From CADEED01 sp963839685 (lineage in GTDB: Bacteria > Pseudomonadota > Gammaproteobacteria > Steroidobacterales > Steroidobacteraceae): a stretch of DNA of 64,000 nt. The position numbers were made by a program, and so were the translations under genes. Of this stretch, positions 25,951 through 35,746 are shown in pieces. Where the stretch lies: contig CAWIVS010000012.1 in assembly GCA_963839685.1 (NCBI GenBank), forward strand, positions 124,001 through 188,000, in the 5' to 3' direction. The stretch's first letter is position 1. Each line of letters begins with the position of its first letter. The notes below the pieces were generated by a model. It was given only the letters and a program-made list of their open reading frames with translations, was not told the DNA's origin and ran no database searches.

Positions 25951-26596
25951 TCAACCGCCGGGCTTCACCGCGAGCAAAACCCGGCCAGGCCACGGGGCCA
26001 CGCGGTATTCACCGCTGCCCTCGGGCTGGCGGATCCACAGGTAACCAGCCTCTTTCGCATCTATGTCGAATCGCAGGCTGCGGCCCTCGTAGACGATTTC
26101 TCCGCGGATGCGCGCCGGCCGGTCCAGGTATACGAGCATCAGCTTGTTGCCGGTGTCCAGATCTAACCACTCACACAATCCCACGGGCGTTATGCCATCC
26201 GCCGGCATGACGAATGGCGACAGGCGCGCCACGCGTGCGCTGGCCGGCTCGATGGTCATCCACTTCTGCGAGAATTCGGTCGGGACCAGGATCTTCGCAA
26301 GCTTGTCGTGATTCTTGTTGAGGTCGAGCGCGAAACTCAGGTCCGGTTTGAGCGTGACGGGAGCGACCTCGCCCTCGTTGGGGTCGCCGTAGAGATCGCC
26401 GACCACGTAAGGCACCCACAGGCGCAGGTCTTCCTTGGGCGCCGCGCGCGGCGTCCTGCCATCCGCGCTCGAAGAATGCCACGCGAGATTCGAGCACCCA
26501 GTCGGCGCGCGCGGGGACGGACGGCTCCTTCTCCTGCTTGCCGCAGCCGGCCACGACCGCCAAGGATGTTAGGACCAGCAATGCCCTCAGGTTCAT
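25951..26596 (-). CDS. Hypothetical lipoprotein, frameshifted
   Basis: About 214 residues after joining two frames. The ATG ending at 26596 gives a lipoprotein signal (MNLRALLVLTSLAVVAGCGK, lipobox VAGC). It continues through ADWVLESRVAFFER, changes frame near 26450, then reads PYVVGDLYGDPNEGEVAPVT to the end LLAVKPGG. The domain is rich in beta-strand (TIEPASARVARLSPFV, GEIVYEGRSLRFDIDAKEAG). I do not recognise the family. It precedes the GH43 gene on the same strand, separated by REP copy 2. Confidence 0.65.
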
Positions 26597-26705
26597 ATTG
26601 CCCGGAATTGTAAGGGGGCCGGTGTTGCCGGCGGCATCCCGGTATATTTCTACGACGATTTTTGCGACGTAGTTATAGTCCCAGGCCATCCATGGAGCCC
26701 CACTT

Positions 26706-27107
26706 ATGGTAGTTCTCATCCTGCTCGTGCTTGCCTTGTTTGTCCTGCAGACGCTCCTGCCCGGACGGTTCCGTGAGCCCGCGTCCGCCGGAACTCCCGG
26801 CAAACTGGCCGAAAACCTTGGCAACCGCGATCACATGCGGCCACTGACCGTCACCGGCCAGCGGGCCGCGCGGGCGCTTGCCAATATGCAGGAAGCCATG
26901 CCGGTATTCCTGGGCCTGGCATTGATGAACCTGATCGTGGCGCCGGAAGCTACGCTTGCGAAGACCGGGGCCCTGGTGTTCCTGATCGCGCGGGCCCTGT
27001 ACGTGGCTATCTATATCGCCGGCATCCCGGTGGTGCGTACGTTGATGTGGGGGGTGAGCTGGGTGGGCCTGGTGATGATGCTGATGCCCCTGCTCGATCG
27101 GATCTGA
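26706..27107 (+). CDS. MAPEG-family membrane protein
   Basis: 133 residues with four hydrophobic helices (about 3-15, 60-80, 85-103, 108-128). The segment NRDHMRPLTVTGQRAARALA followed by NMQEAMPVFLGLALMNLI matches the conserved loop and second helix of the MAPEG family, whose bacterial members are glutathione-transferase-like or of unknown function. It is monocistronic between two minus-strand lipoprotein genes. Confidence 0.85.
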   Translation: MVVLILLVLALFVLQTLLPGRFREPASAGTPGKLAENLGNRDHMRPLTVTGQRAARALANMQEAMPVFLGLALMNLIVAPEATLAKTGALVFLIARALYVAIYIAGIPVVRTLMWGVSWVGLVMMLMPLLDRI

Positions 27108-27147
27108 GCCCCGGCCCGTTGCCGGACCGGGGACTCACGTCGGTCAT

Positions 27148-27570
27148 TCAGGAGGCTTCGCTTTCCTTCTTGAGCTGCTCCTTGAGCAGCTTGCGGTCCG
27201 CTTTCATCTGCTTGGTATCGATGGGACGAATCTCTTCGATGAAGCATTTGTCGCGGCCCACGAGGACCTTTTCGAACTTGTCCACGGTGCCCGCGGAGTT
27301 GGTCACGCCGATGGCCTGCGCGAACTGCAGGTCCGGGCAATAGCCGGAAACCTTGATGAGGTAAGCCTCGTTGATTCCTGACCAGACGACCAGCTGGTCC
27401 TTGGACACCGGGCTCCAGCCACCATCAAGGTTCTTCATATAGAACGATTTGACGGGTTCGCCGGCGTATTCCGTGTATTGAAGCTTCGGTTCGTTGAGCT
27501 TCTTCAGGGTGCTCATGCACCCCGTGAGGAGTACCGCCGCAAAGGCGATTGTCACCAGTGACGTCTTCAT
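27148..27570 (-). CDS. DUF6491-like lipoprotein
   Basis: 140 residues from the ATG ending at 27570 (MKTSLVTIAFAAVLLTGCMS), with GAGG upstream; a GTG two codons earlier is possible. Lipobox LTGC. The body has VKSFYMKNLDGGWSPVSKDQ, LVVWSGINEAYLIKVSGYCP and a charged C-terminal helix KADRKLLKEQLKKE; a Cys pair (GYCP, DKCF) may form a disulfide. It resembles DUF6491 proteins, function unknown. It lies 88 bp downstream of the RND pump gene. Confidence 0.78.
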   Translation of the reverse strand: MKTSLVTIAFAAVLLTGCMSTLKKLNEPKLQYTEYAGEPVKSFYMKNLDGGWSPVSKDQLVVWSGINEAYLIKVSGYCPDLQFAQAIGVTNSAGTVDKFEKVLVGRDKCFIEEIRPIDTKQMKADRKLLKEQLKKESEAS

Positions 27571-27658
27571 AAACACCTCGTGCGAAATTGGACTCTCGCT
27601 GGGTGAGTGGAGTTCCCACTGCGGCAGGTTCCCGATGAACGCGGCGGGCAGGCTCCGA

Positions 27659-30600
27659 TTAATTCTTGTTCAGCTCCAGTTTATCTCCAGCCATGCGGCG
27701 GATGGTGACATAGAAGACCGGCGCCAGCATCACGCCCAGGATGGCCGCCGACAGCATGCCGCCCGCCACGCCGGTACCGATGGCGCGCCGGGCATTGGCG
27801 CCGGCGCCACTCGAGAACACCAGCGGCAACACACCCAGGATGAACGCAAACGACGTCATGAGAATGGGCCTGAGGCGCAACCGGGCCGCCTCCATGACGG
27901 CGTCGTAAAGCGCGACGCCCCGCTGCTGGGCCAGCAACGCAAATTCCACGATCAGGATGGCGTTCTTGGCCGCCAGGCCGATGATGGTGATGAGGCCGAT
28001 CTTGAAGAACACATCGTTCGACAGGCCTGTGCTGAACGCGGCAACAATCGCTCCAATGATGCCCACCGGCACGATCAGCAACACCGCGATGGGCGTGGCC
28101 CAGCTCTCGTACAGCGCGGCCAGGCACAGGAACACCACCAGGATCGAAAGTCCGAACAGCAGCGGCGCCTCGGCGCCGGCCCGGATTTCCTGCAGCGATT
28201 GGCCGGCCCAGTCGACACCGAAACCGGGCGGCAGATCCTGCGAGACGATCCTCTGCATCTCAGCCATGGCCTGGCCCGAGCTGTGACCCGACGCGTTCGA
28301 GCCGACGATCTGCATGGCGGCAAAACCATTGAAGCGCTGCAGCGTCGGCGGGGCGACCACCCACTTCGAACTGACCACCGAGGCGAGCGGCACCATGCCG
28401 TCGCTGGTGGTCTCGCCACTCTGCACAAAGACATTGTCAGCGGCCGCGTTGGTCGGCAGATAGAAACGGCGCAACGCGTCCTCGTTCATGCGGAACGGCG
28501 CGTCGGCCTGCATCTGCACGCGCAGCACACGACCCTGGTAGTAGAAGTCGTTCACGTAGACGGGCGCGAGCATGATCTGGATCGCGTTGTAGACATCGTC
28601 GATCGCAAGGCCCATCGACTGCGCCTGCGAACGATCGAGCTTGAGCTCGAGGCGTGGCGACGGGGCGAGGCCGTTGTATCGCACGCCTTGCACGACCTGG
28701 CTCTGTGAGGCCTTTTGCACCAGCGTGTTCTGGGCCTTGAACAGCGCGTCTGTGCCCTGGTTGCCGCGGTCCTCGAGCCACAGGTCGAAGCCGCCGAAAT
28801 CGGACAGGCCGTTGATCACCGGCAGGTTGACGAAGAACACCGAGCCATCGCGCTCCGTGCCCGAGATATTCCCGAATGCCCAACCGATGAATTCCGTGGC
28901 CGTTTCCTCGCGGTCTTCGATTTCCTTCAAGCGGATGAAAAAAATGCCCTGGCTCTCGTCGCTGCCGCTGAAGCTGAATCCCGCGACTTCGAATACCGAG
29001 TCCACCGACGGCGACTGCCGGATCTTCTCGCCCACGCGTCGCATGACCTCGCGCGTGCGTTGCATGGTCGCACCCGGTGGCATCTGCACGATGCCAATGG
29101 CGTAGCCCTGGTCTTCTTCGGGCACGAAACTTCCCGGCACGCGCCAGAGACAGGATATCCGCCTATCACCACCAGCGCGCCGTACCCGACCACCACCAGG
29201 TCTTGTGACGCAGGCTGAAGCGCACGGTGGTCAGGTAATGTGACTGAGACCAGTCATAGCCGCGGTTGAACAACCGAAAGATCCTGTTCTCCTTGAGATG
29301 TTCCGGTCGCAGCAGCGTCGCGCACAGCGCCGGCGTGAGCGACAGCGCGAGGAACGCGGAGAACAGCATCGAGATCGCGATGGTCAGGGCGAACTGCTGA
29401 TAGATCACGCCCACCGAGCCAGACTGCATCGCGGAGGGAATGAACACCGCCGCGAGCACCAGCGAAATGGCGATGATCGGGCTGGTGATCTGGTCCATGG
29501 CCTTGCGCGTCGCATCGCGCGGCGAGAGGTGTTCCTCGCGCATGAGGCGTTCGACGGACTCGATGACGACGATGGCGTCGTCGACCACGATGCCGATGGC
29601 CAGCACCATGCCGAACAGCGTGAGCTGGTTGATGGAGAAGCCGAAGATCTGCATGCCGATGAAGGCACCCATCAGGGCCACCGGCACCACCAGCGTCGGG
29701 ATCAGCGTGGCACGGAAGCTCTGCAGGAAAATCAGCATCACGATGAAGACCAGCACCACCGCCGCGACACAGCGTGAAGATGACTTCATCGATGGCGTGC
29801 GTGATGAACGTGGTGGCATCGAGTGCCACGAACCATTTGACGCCCGGCGGAAAGCCTTTCGACAACTCCTCCATGCGTGCCTTGACGGCGTCCGCCACGT
29901 CGAGCGCGTTGGCGCCCGGCAGCAGCGTGACGCCGAAACCGCTCACCGGCTGATCGTCGAGGCGCACGTCGAAGCCATAGTCCTGGAGCCCGAGCTCCAC
30001 GCGCGCCACGTCCTTGAGCCTGACGCTGGTGCCGTTCGGCTCGGTGCGCAGGATGACGTTTTCGAATTCCTCCACCGAGCCGAATCGCCCTTCGGCGCTC
30101 ACCGGCGCGGTGATCTGCTGCTCCGCGACCGAGGGCGCGCCGCCGATGGAGCCGGTGGCGAACTGCACGTTCTGGCCACGCACCGTGTTCAGCACTTCCG
30201 ACGCGCTCATGCGGAAGCTGCGCAGCTTGTCGGGGTTCAGCCAGATGCGCATCGAGTAGGCGGAGCCGAACTGGTTGGCAGCGCTCACGCCCGGGATGCG
30301 CTGGATGGGATCCAGCACCTGCGAAGAAATGACGTTGTTGAGCGTGGCGGAGGACACGCCACCGTTGGGCGCACGCACGCCGAGGGCGATGATGAATCCC
30401 TGGTTGACCTTGGAAACCGACAGTCCCTGCACCACCACTTCGCTGGGCAGGCGCGCTTCCGCGAGCTTGACGCGGTTCTGGGTCTGCAACACCGCGACAT
30501 CCGGGTCGGTGCCGTTCTCGAATACCAGCGTGATGCCGGCCGTGCCGTTGGAGTTCGACGAGGACGTGAAGTACATCAGCCGGTCGAGGCCGGTGAGCTG

Positions 30601-30804
30601 CTGCTCGATGATCTGCGTCACCGTGCGTTCGAGCGTATCGGCATTCGCACCCGGGTAGACCGCACTGATCGACACCTGCGGAGGCGCGATATCCGGATAG
30701 GCCGCGGTCGGCAATCGGGTGATCGCGAGACCACCGCCAATCATGATGAGAATGGCGATGACCCAGGCCAGCACCGGCCGGTCGATGAAATAGTGCGGCA
30801 TCAC
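27659..30804 (-). CDS. AcrB/MexB-type (HAE1) RND multidrug efflux transporter, frameshifted
   Basis: About 1,048 residues after joining three frames, normal for HAE1 pumps. It opens MPHYFIDRPVLAWVIAILIM and includes TAAYPDIAPPQVSISAVYPG, FTSSSNSNGTAGITLVF, the membrane motif GIVVDDAIVVIESVERLM with the proton-relay Asp pair, and PGSFVPEEDQGYAIGIVQMP. It ends with GLAAKNAILIVEFA and the last helices. Frame changes occur near 29775 and 29160. It starts four bases after the adaptor gene's stop. No outer-membrane factor is encoded here, so it probably uses a TolC/OprM from elsewhere. Confidence 0.88.
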
Positions 30805-30807
30805 GTG

Positions 30808-31990
30808 CTACGAGCCTGTCTGGCCGTTCTGCGCGGCCTTTGCCGGCGCCTCCGCTGCGCCCGGCGCGGCGTCCACGGGTTTGGGCACCACCTTCATGCC
30901 GGGAGCGGCGAGTTGCATCCCGGAAACGATCACCTGGTCACCCTCGGCGAGCCCGCTGGTAACCGCCCAGTTGGCGCCCACCGCGCCTACGATTTCCACG
31001 CGTCGCGCCTCGACGGTACTGTCCTTGGCCACCGCCAGCACAAACGAACCCTGGGCGTCTCGCTGCACGGCAAGCTGCGGCACTTCGAAACCCTTGTTGA
31101 GCACGCCCGCCTTCAATCGCACCATGACGTACATGCCCGGCAGTAGTGAGCGCTCGGGATTGGGAACGATGCCGCGGAAGGCCACCGATCCGGTGGACGC
31201 ATTCACGCTGAAATCGGAAAAGTCGAGTGTTCCCATGTGCGGATACTCGGTGCCATCCGCGCGGATGACACTGACCTCGGCCAGGTGGCCCTGGGAGATG
31301 GTGACCTGCCCGGCGGACTGGGCGCGCTGCAGGCGCTCGAAGTCCGTGGCCGGCTGATCGAAGAACACGTAGATGGGGTCGAGCTGCTCCACGGTAGTTA
31401 GCAGCGTGGCCTCGCCCTGCCCGACCAGTGCGCCTTCGAGCACGCGCATCTGTCCGGCGCGTCCCGGCAATCGGGGACGTGACGTTGGCGTATCCCAGGT
31501 TGATGCGTGCCGACTCGACCTGCGCCTTGGCGGCGGAGACCTGCGCGGCGGTGGAGCGCTCCAGAGCCTCGGAGTCGTCGAGCTCCATGCGCGATACCAG
31601 CTGCTGCTTGGTCAGCTCGCGATTACGCGCGGCCGTCACGCTGGCGTTCTTGGCCGCGGCTTCGGCCTGTTCGAGGTTGGCCGCGGCGGCCGCGAGCTGC
31701 GCGCGGTACGGGGCGGGATCGATCCGCACCAGCGGCTGGCCTTCCTTGACCATGCTGCCCTCTTTATATAAGCGCTTCTGCACCACCCCGGGAATGCGGG
31801 CGCGCACGTCCGAGGCGCGCGTGGGCGCAAGCCGCCCCGACGCCTCGCGTACCAAGGGCACGGCGGACGAACGCATGATGACCACACCAACTTCCGGCGG
31901 CGGTGGGGCCTGCGGGGCCTGATTCTTGCCGCATGCGGCCACAAACAAAGCGGCCACAGCCGCTGAGATCAGCTGTAAACGTGAATGCAT
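30808..31990 (-). CDS. RND periplasmic adaptor (AcrA/MexA-type lipoprotein), frameshifted
   Basis: About 394 residues when joined. The start chosen is the ATG ending at 31990 (MHSRLQLISAAVAALFVAAC), which gives a lipobox VAAC; an upstream ATG at 32026 would bury the signal. Landmarks are VVQKRLYKEGSMVKEGQPLV (lipoyl), a coiled-coil hairpin through KQQLVSRMELDDSEALERST, a frame change near 31465, then TTVEQLDPIYVFFDQPATDF and the barrel and membrane-proximal domains. It links the downstream RND pump to an outer-membrane channel. Confidence 0.86.
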
Positions 31991-32209
31991 GTTTTTCTTT
32001 GGGGCCGGCGAGGCTGGAGTGTGCACCGGCTGAGTGGCGCGATTCTATCCCACCAAAGGGGTAGTCACGCGCCAAACCGGGCGCTGGCCGGGAAGCACCA
32101 GATCGCGGCAATGCCGCTGTAAGAATTCGTGAGGTCGGCGGCCCGACGTACTGGCGCGCCGAGCCGTGCTTCGGACCGGGGTAGACTGACTGCCCGCAAC
32201 GGAGCAGCG

Positions 32210-32878
32210 ATGATCGTTCGTACACTCGCAATGTGCCTGGCGCTGTTGTGCAGCGCCGCCGGGGCGCAGGTCATCTCGGACGTCACCGAAGACGGCCTGG
32301 TGCGCGTGCCCTCGAGCCGCAAGGCTGGCGTCTACCGACTGCCCGATGCCACGTTCGCGCAATACCGGCGCGTAATGCTGGCGCCGGCATCGGTTGCGTT
32401 TCGCAAGAACTGGGATCGCAAGAACCTGGATCGCCTGAACACGGGACTCAAGCCCTCCGAACGGCAGCGCATCGCGGATGACATGGCGCTCGCGTTTCAC
32501 GAGGAGTTGGTGGCCGAACTGGTGGAGCGCGGCGGCTTTGCGCTCGCCGAAGCACCGGCGCCGGACGTGTTGCTGATTACACCCGCGATCACCGAGCTCG
32601 ACATCACTGCTCCAGATGCCGGCAGCACGCCAGGCTCGCGCAGTTTTGTGCGTACCGCCGGTTCGATGACGCTCACCATGGAGCTGCGCGACGCGGCCAG
32701 CGGTGTCACGGTCGGACGTATCATCGACCACGAGCAGGCGCGCGAGACCCGCGAACTGCTACTGGTGAACCACATCACCGAAGCGCGCATCGCCTTCGCC
32801 AACGCCGCGCGCTATACGCGCTCGGCGTTGAACATTGCCAGGACCGAGCGCGATGAGACTATTTCGGCGCCTCGATGA
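32210..32878 (+). CDS. DUF3313-like exported protein
   Basis: 222 residues from the ATG at 32210 (MIVRTLAMCLALLCSAAGAQ), preceded by GGAGCAG. Signal peptide, then SSRKAGVYRLPDATFAQYRR and MLAPASVAFRKNWDRKNLDR. The core ends PDVLLITPAITELDITAPDA, followed by a region with beta repeats and a C-terminal helix. This matches DUF3313 periplasmic proteins or lipoproteins; here no lipobox Cys is seen at the cleavage site. Its last 20 bp overlap the convergent TraB-like gene. Confidence 0.8.
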   Translation: MIVRTLAMCLALLCSAAGAQVISDVTEDGLVRVPSSRKAGVYRLPDATFAQYRRVMLAPASVAFRKNWDRKNLDRLNTGLKPSERQRIADDMALAFHEELVAELVERGGFALAEAPAPDVLLITPAITELDITAPDAGSTPGSRSFVRTAGSMTLTMELRDAASGVTVGRIIDHEQARETRELLLVNHITEARIAFANAARYTRSALNIARTERDETISAPR

Positions 32879-33884
32879 GATAGCCTTTCGCGCGCAGCCG
32901 ATCGAGATAGCCGTCCGTGCGCAGCAGCTTGCCCAGGGGCACGATGGCCAGCGTCGTTTGATTCGCGCCGAGTGATTTCTCCGCCGCCCCGATCCACAGG
33001 GCATAGAGTTGCTCACGAATATCGGCCGGGACCACGGCCTTCGCGAATTCGGTATTGAGCAGTGCCATCGCGCAGGGCGTGTAGGGATTCGGCAATGGCG
33101 GCAGCCTTTCGAGTGTCGTCAGGTCGGCTGTCGCCCACGCATGTGCGCGCTGCGATTCGATGTCCGAGTTGGAGAGCGCCTCGGTCAGATCCAGCGTGGT
33201 GACGAAACACTCGGTGTCCGCGAGTGACTCGCGCGAGAACTCCTGGATCTTGGTCTTGAGTCCGCTGGTCGGAAACGTGAATTTCAGATTCGGCGTGGTG
33301 GTCGTGATCTTGCGTTTCTTCGCCAGCTTTTCCACGACCTCCCACACCATGCCGCGCTCGCGCAGCCCAAGATCATCGAACGCCTCGCGACGCAGCTTGT
33401 CGGCAGCGAAAATCGGACGCCAATGCTCCACGCTGTTGTCGGAGCCGAGAAAGCGCTTCTTCTGCACCAGCCAGCGCGCGTACACCTCGGGTGGCAGCAA
33501 ATCACGCAACTCGGCCTCTTCGGGATTCTTGCGTGCCTTGAGCGCCGCCGGCAGCAACGAAAGTCCCTTGAATACGCCGATCCGCTCGTCGGGCTCCATG
33601 CTCACCCCGGCATCGAGCAGGATTTCCTGTGCGCTCTCCGCCACAGCCTCGACGTCACGCGACTTCCATTTCATGCGCCTGGGCAAGGGCGGCGGATCGC
33701 CGACGATCCACAACACGTGGCCGGCGGCGTCATCCGCACGCGTCACCTTCCACATGCCCGGGCCCGGAAATTCACCGGTGACCACTACCTCTTCGAGCGG
33801 TTCGTCCGCGGCCGGAGTCTGTCCGTAGACCGTCGGGATGAGCCCGGCGCAGAGTGCGATGCACAGTCGTCGGATACCCGGCAT
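32859..33884 (-). CDS. TraB/GumN-like exported protein
   Basis: 341 residues from the ATG ending at 33884 (MPGIRRLCIALCAGLIPTVY), a signal peptide. The body has GHVLWIVGDPPPLPRRMKWK, a degenerate version of the TraB/GumN opening (normally LxGTxH, so the usual Thr-His pair is missing). Helical stretches follow, then TECFVTTLDLTEAL and a C-terminal ALWIGAAEKSLGANQTTLAI with VPLGKLLRTDGYLDRLRAKG. The family has erythromycin-esterase-like or metalloprotease-like folds with unclear roles. The frame is also open through the gene upstream because that gene shifts frame; the signal peptide shows where this one begins. Confidence 0.72.
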   Translation of the reverse strand: MPGIRRLCIALCAGLIPTVYGQTPAADEPLEEVVVTGEFPGPGMWKVTRADDAAGHVLWIVGDPPPLPRRMKWKSRDVEAVAESAQEILLDAGVSMEPDERIGVFKGLSLLPAALKARKNPEEAELRDLLPPEVYARWLVQKKRFLGSDNSVEHWRPIFAADKLRREAFDDLGLRERGMVWEVVEKLAKKRKITTTTPNLKFTFPTSGLKTKIQEFSRESLADTECFVTTLDLTEALSNSDIESQRAHAWATADLTTLERLPPLPNPYTPCAMALLNTEFAKAVVPADIREQLYALWIGAAEKSLGANQTTLAIVPLGKLLRTDGYLDRLRAKGYLIEAPK

Positions 33885-33898
33885 AGGCGACGTCTGGA

Positions 33899-35054
33899 TC
33901 AAACCAGGTACAAAGGGTTCACCGGCTTGAGTCCCAGCAACACGCGGCCGGTGTCCTCGAGCCACAGGGGCTGTGCGATGACATGTGCCGCCATCGCATG
34001 GACATCGCGGTGAATTCGTTCCAGCGGCGAACTGGTATACAACGCGCTCGCACCCGCGAGCGAGTAGATGGCGTCGACCGCGGCGCGTCCCTGTGACATC
34101 CCATGATGTGCCGCGCCATAGACTTCGGCGATGAGACCCTGGCGTGACGCCGTTCTCTTCCGTCGCGGCCCACAGTCGCGCAACACTTTCCTGCAAGTGG
34201 CGGCGGGCCGCGGCAATGCGCGTGCGATGCTCGGCGATCGCCGCCAGCACGATGGGGCGTTCGCCCAGCGAAGGCCCAGGGTCGATTGCCGGCTTGTTGG
34301 TGGTGAGTTTCACCAGGGCGTCGATCGCAGTCTCCGCCAGCCCGAACAGTTGTGCCGCGTAACCGGCCGCCATGTTGCAGACGATGGGGACCCGGCCCAA
34401 TGTCCCCGTGAGCGTGCTGCCATCGAGGGGCGACGAGGTGAGCCGCCGCGGCACGAGCCGGTCTTTCACCACGATGTCGTGACTGCCGGTGCCGCGCAGT
34501 CCACCCGTGTGCCAGGTGTCGAGAATCTCGACCTCGGCGCGCCGTATCCAGATCATGCGGGCTTCGGGAACGTTGGGCTGCAGCATGCGCGGCTGACCGC
34601 CTTCAAAGATCACGCTGCGCAACGCCAGCCACTCGGCAAGCTCGCATCCCGACACCAGCGACCAGCGTCCATTCACCAGATAGGACTCGCCCTGCACGGC
34701 CGCGCGGCCACTCGGACGCGTCGAGCAGGCATACATCGCGCGCGCGTCGCCGAAGACTTCGGCGCGGGTATCAGCCGCGAGAAACCGGCCAAAGAAACAC
34801 GGCAGCGTGTTGTTCCAGACGATCCAGCCGACGGAAGCTTCCGCCGCGGCAAGCAGTTCATAGACCGCCAGCGCTTCGCCAGGCGGCAATGCGAGTCCTG
34901 CGAGTTCGGTGGGCAGGCCGATGCGACACAGGCGCGCGGCGCGCAACGCATCGACTATGTCAGGCGCAATCTGCCGCTGCGTCTCCGTGCTGTCGCGCAG
35001 GCGCGTGATCAGCGGCTGCAATTCCTTTGCGGACGCGAGTGCTCCTGCGGACAT
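33899..35054 (-). CDS. Acyl-CoA dehydrogenase-like flavoprotein, frameshifted
   Basis: About 385 residues when joined. It begins MSAGALASAKELQPLITRLR and shows ELLAAAEASVGWIVWNNTLP, the flavin/substrate loop GESYLVNGRWSLVSGCELAE, and WHTGGLRGTGSHDIVVKDRL, as in the HpaH/indole-acetate monooxygenase branch. This branch uses reduced flavin from a partner reductase and does not act on acyl-CoA. A frame change near 34135 is followed by AEVYGAAHHGMSQGRAAVDA, IYSLAGASALYTSSPLERIH and the end at 33899. It sits between the phosphatase-fold gene and the TraB-like gene with short gaps (30 and 14 bp), suggesting one operon. Confidence 0.82.
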
Positions 35055-35084
35055 GGCCGCGATGGTAGCACGCTGTTGTGCCGC

Positions 35085-35582
35085 TCAGACGTGCGTATCG
35101 CCGAGCGCGTCGACCTGCGCCTGGAGGCTCATTCGATCCAGCGACTTCACGGGTAGATTGGCGAACACCCGCAGACGACGCTCGAGCTCGGTGCGTGCCC
35201 GGATCAGTGCCTGGCGACGCTCCACGTCGTTGTCGTACTGTTCGGGATCCGCACATCTCCAGTGCGCCGTGACGGGATGGCCCGGCCAGCTCGGCGGCGC
35301 CTCGCCAGCCGCCGTGTCGCTCAACGTGAAGACGAAATCGAGTGGCGGAGAATCCGGAGCGCTGAATTCGCGCACATGTTGTGGCGGATGGTCGGGCACG
35401 GACAAACCGGCGTGTTCCAGCAACTCGGCGGCAATCGGATCGATTTTTGCCGCCGGACGCACTCCGGCGCTGAAGGCTTCGATCGTGCCTTCTCCGATAG
35501 CATTCGCGATGGCCTCGGCCATCACGCTGCGCGCCGAGTTTCTTTGTGACAGGAACAAGACTCGGAATGGCTGTCCTTGCAC
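35085..35582 (-). CDS. LMW-phosphatase/ArsC-fold protein lacking the catalytic Cys
   Basis: 165 residues from a GTG ending at 35582; GAGGAGG 7 bp upstream decides the start. The fold matches low-molecular-weight protein tyrosine phosphatases and thioredoxin-type arsenate reductases: FRVLFLSQRNSARSVMAEAI, then IEAFSAGVRP and DPIAAELLEHAGL, then DFVFTLSDTA. The P-loop CX5R of the family here reads S-QRNSA-R, with Ser12 where the nucleophilic Cys should be and Arg18 kept. Unless the base is wrong, it cannot use the standard phosphocysteine mechanism and may bind phosphate or arsenate without turnover. It heads a run with the flavoprotein and TraB-like genes. Confidence 0.82.
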   Translation of the reverse strand: MQGQPFRVLFLSQRNSARSVMAEAIANAIGEGTIEAFSAGVRPAAKIDPIAAELLEHAGLSVPDHPPQHVREFSAPDSPPLDFVFTLSDTAAGEAPPSWPGHPVTAHWRCADPEQYDNDVERRQALIRARTELERRLRVFANLPVKSLDRMSLQAQVDALGDTHV

Positions 35583-35746
35583 GGATTCCTCCTCTCTCGG
35601 GTTGGGGATGCACGACGGTAACCATGGGGGACAAGCGTGCCTGTCGGCCATTTCAATGGCCGAATGTCGGCGCATGGGTGGCTTGTGCGCCGCGGTAGGT
35701 TCAAGGTCCCATTTCCGTGCAGCAGACGTGTTGTTACAGAAAGCGC

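Noticed and set aside
29440..31146. Long plus-strand open frame (568 codons) opposite the RND pump and adaptor genes
   Set aside because: It crosses the boundary of two recognisable minus-strand genes and has no family features; a GC-driven shadow.
32859..35054. Apparent acyl-CoA dehydrogenase-TraB fusion of 731 residues
   Set aside because: The dehydrogenase changes frame near 34135 and its true C-terminus lies in another frame ending at 33899. The second gene has its own signal peptide at 33884. The fusion is an artefact.
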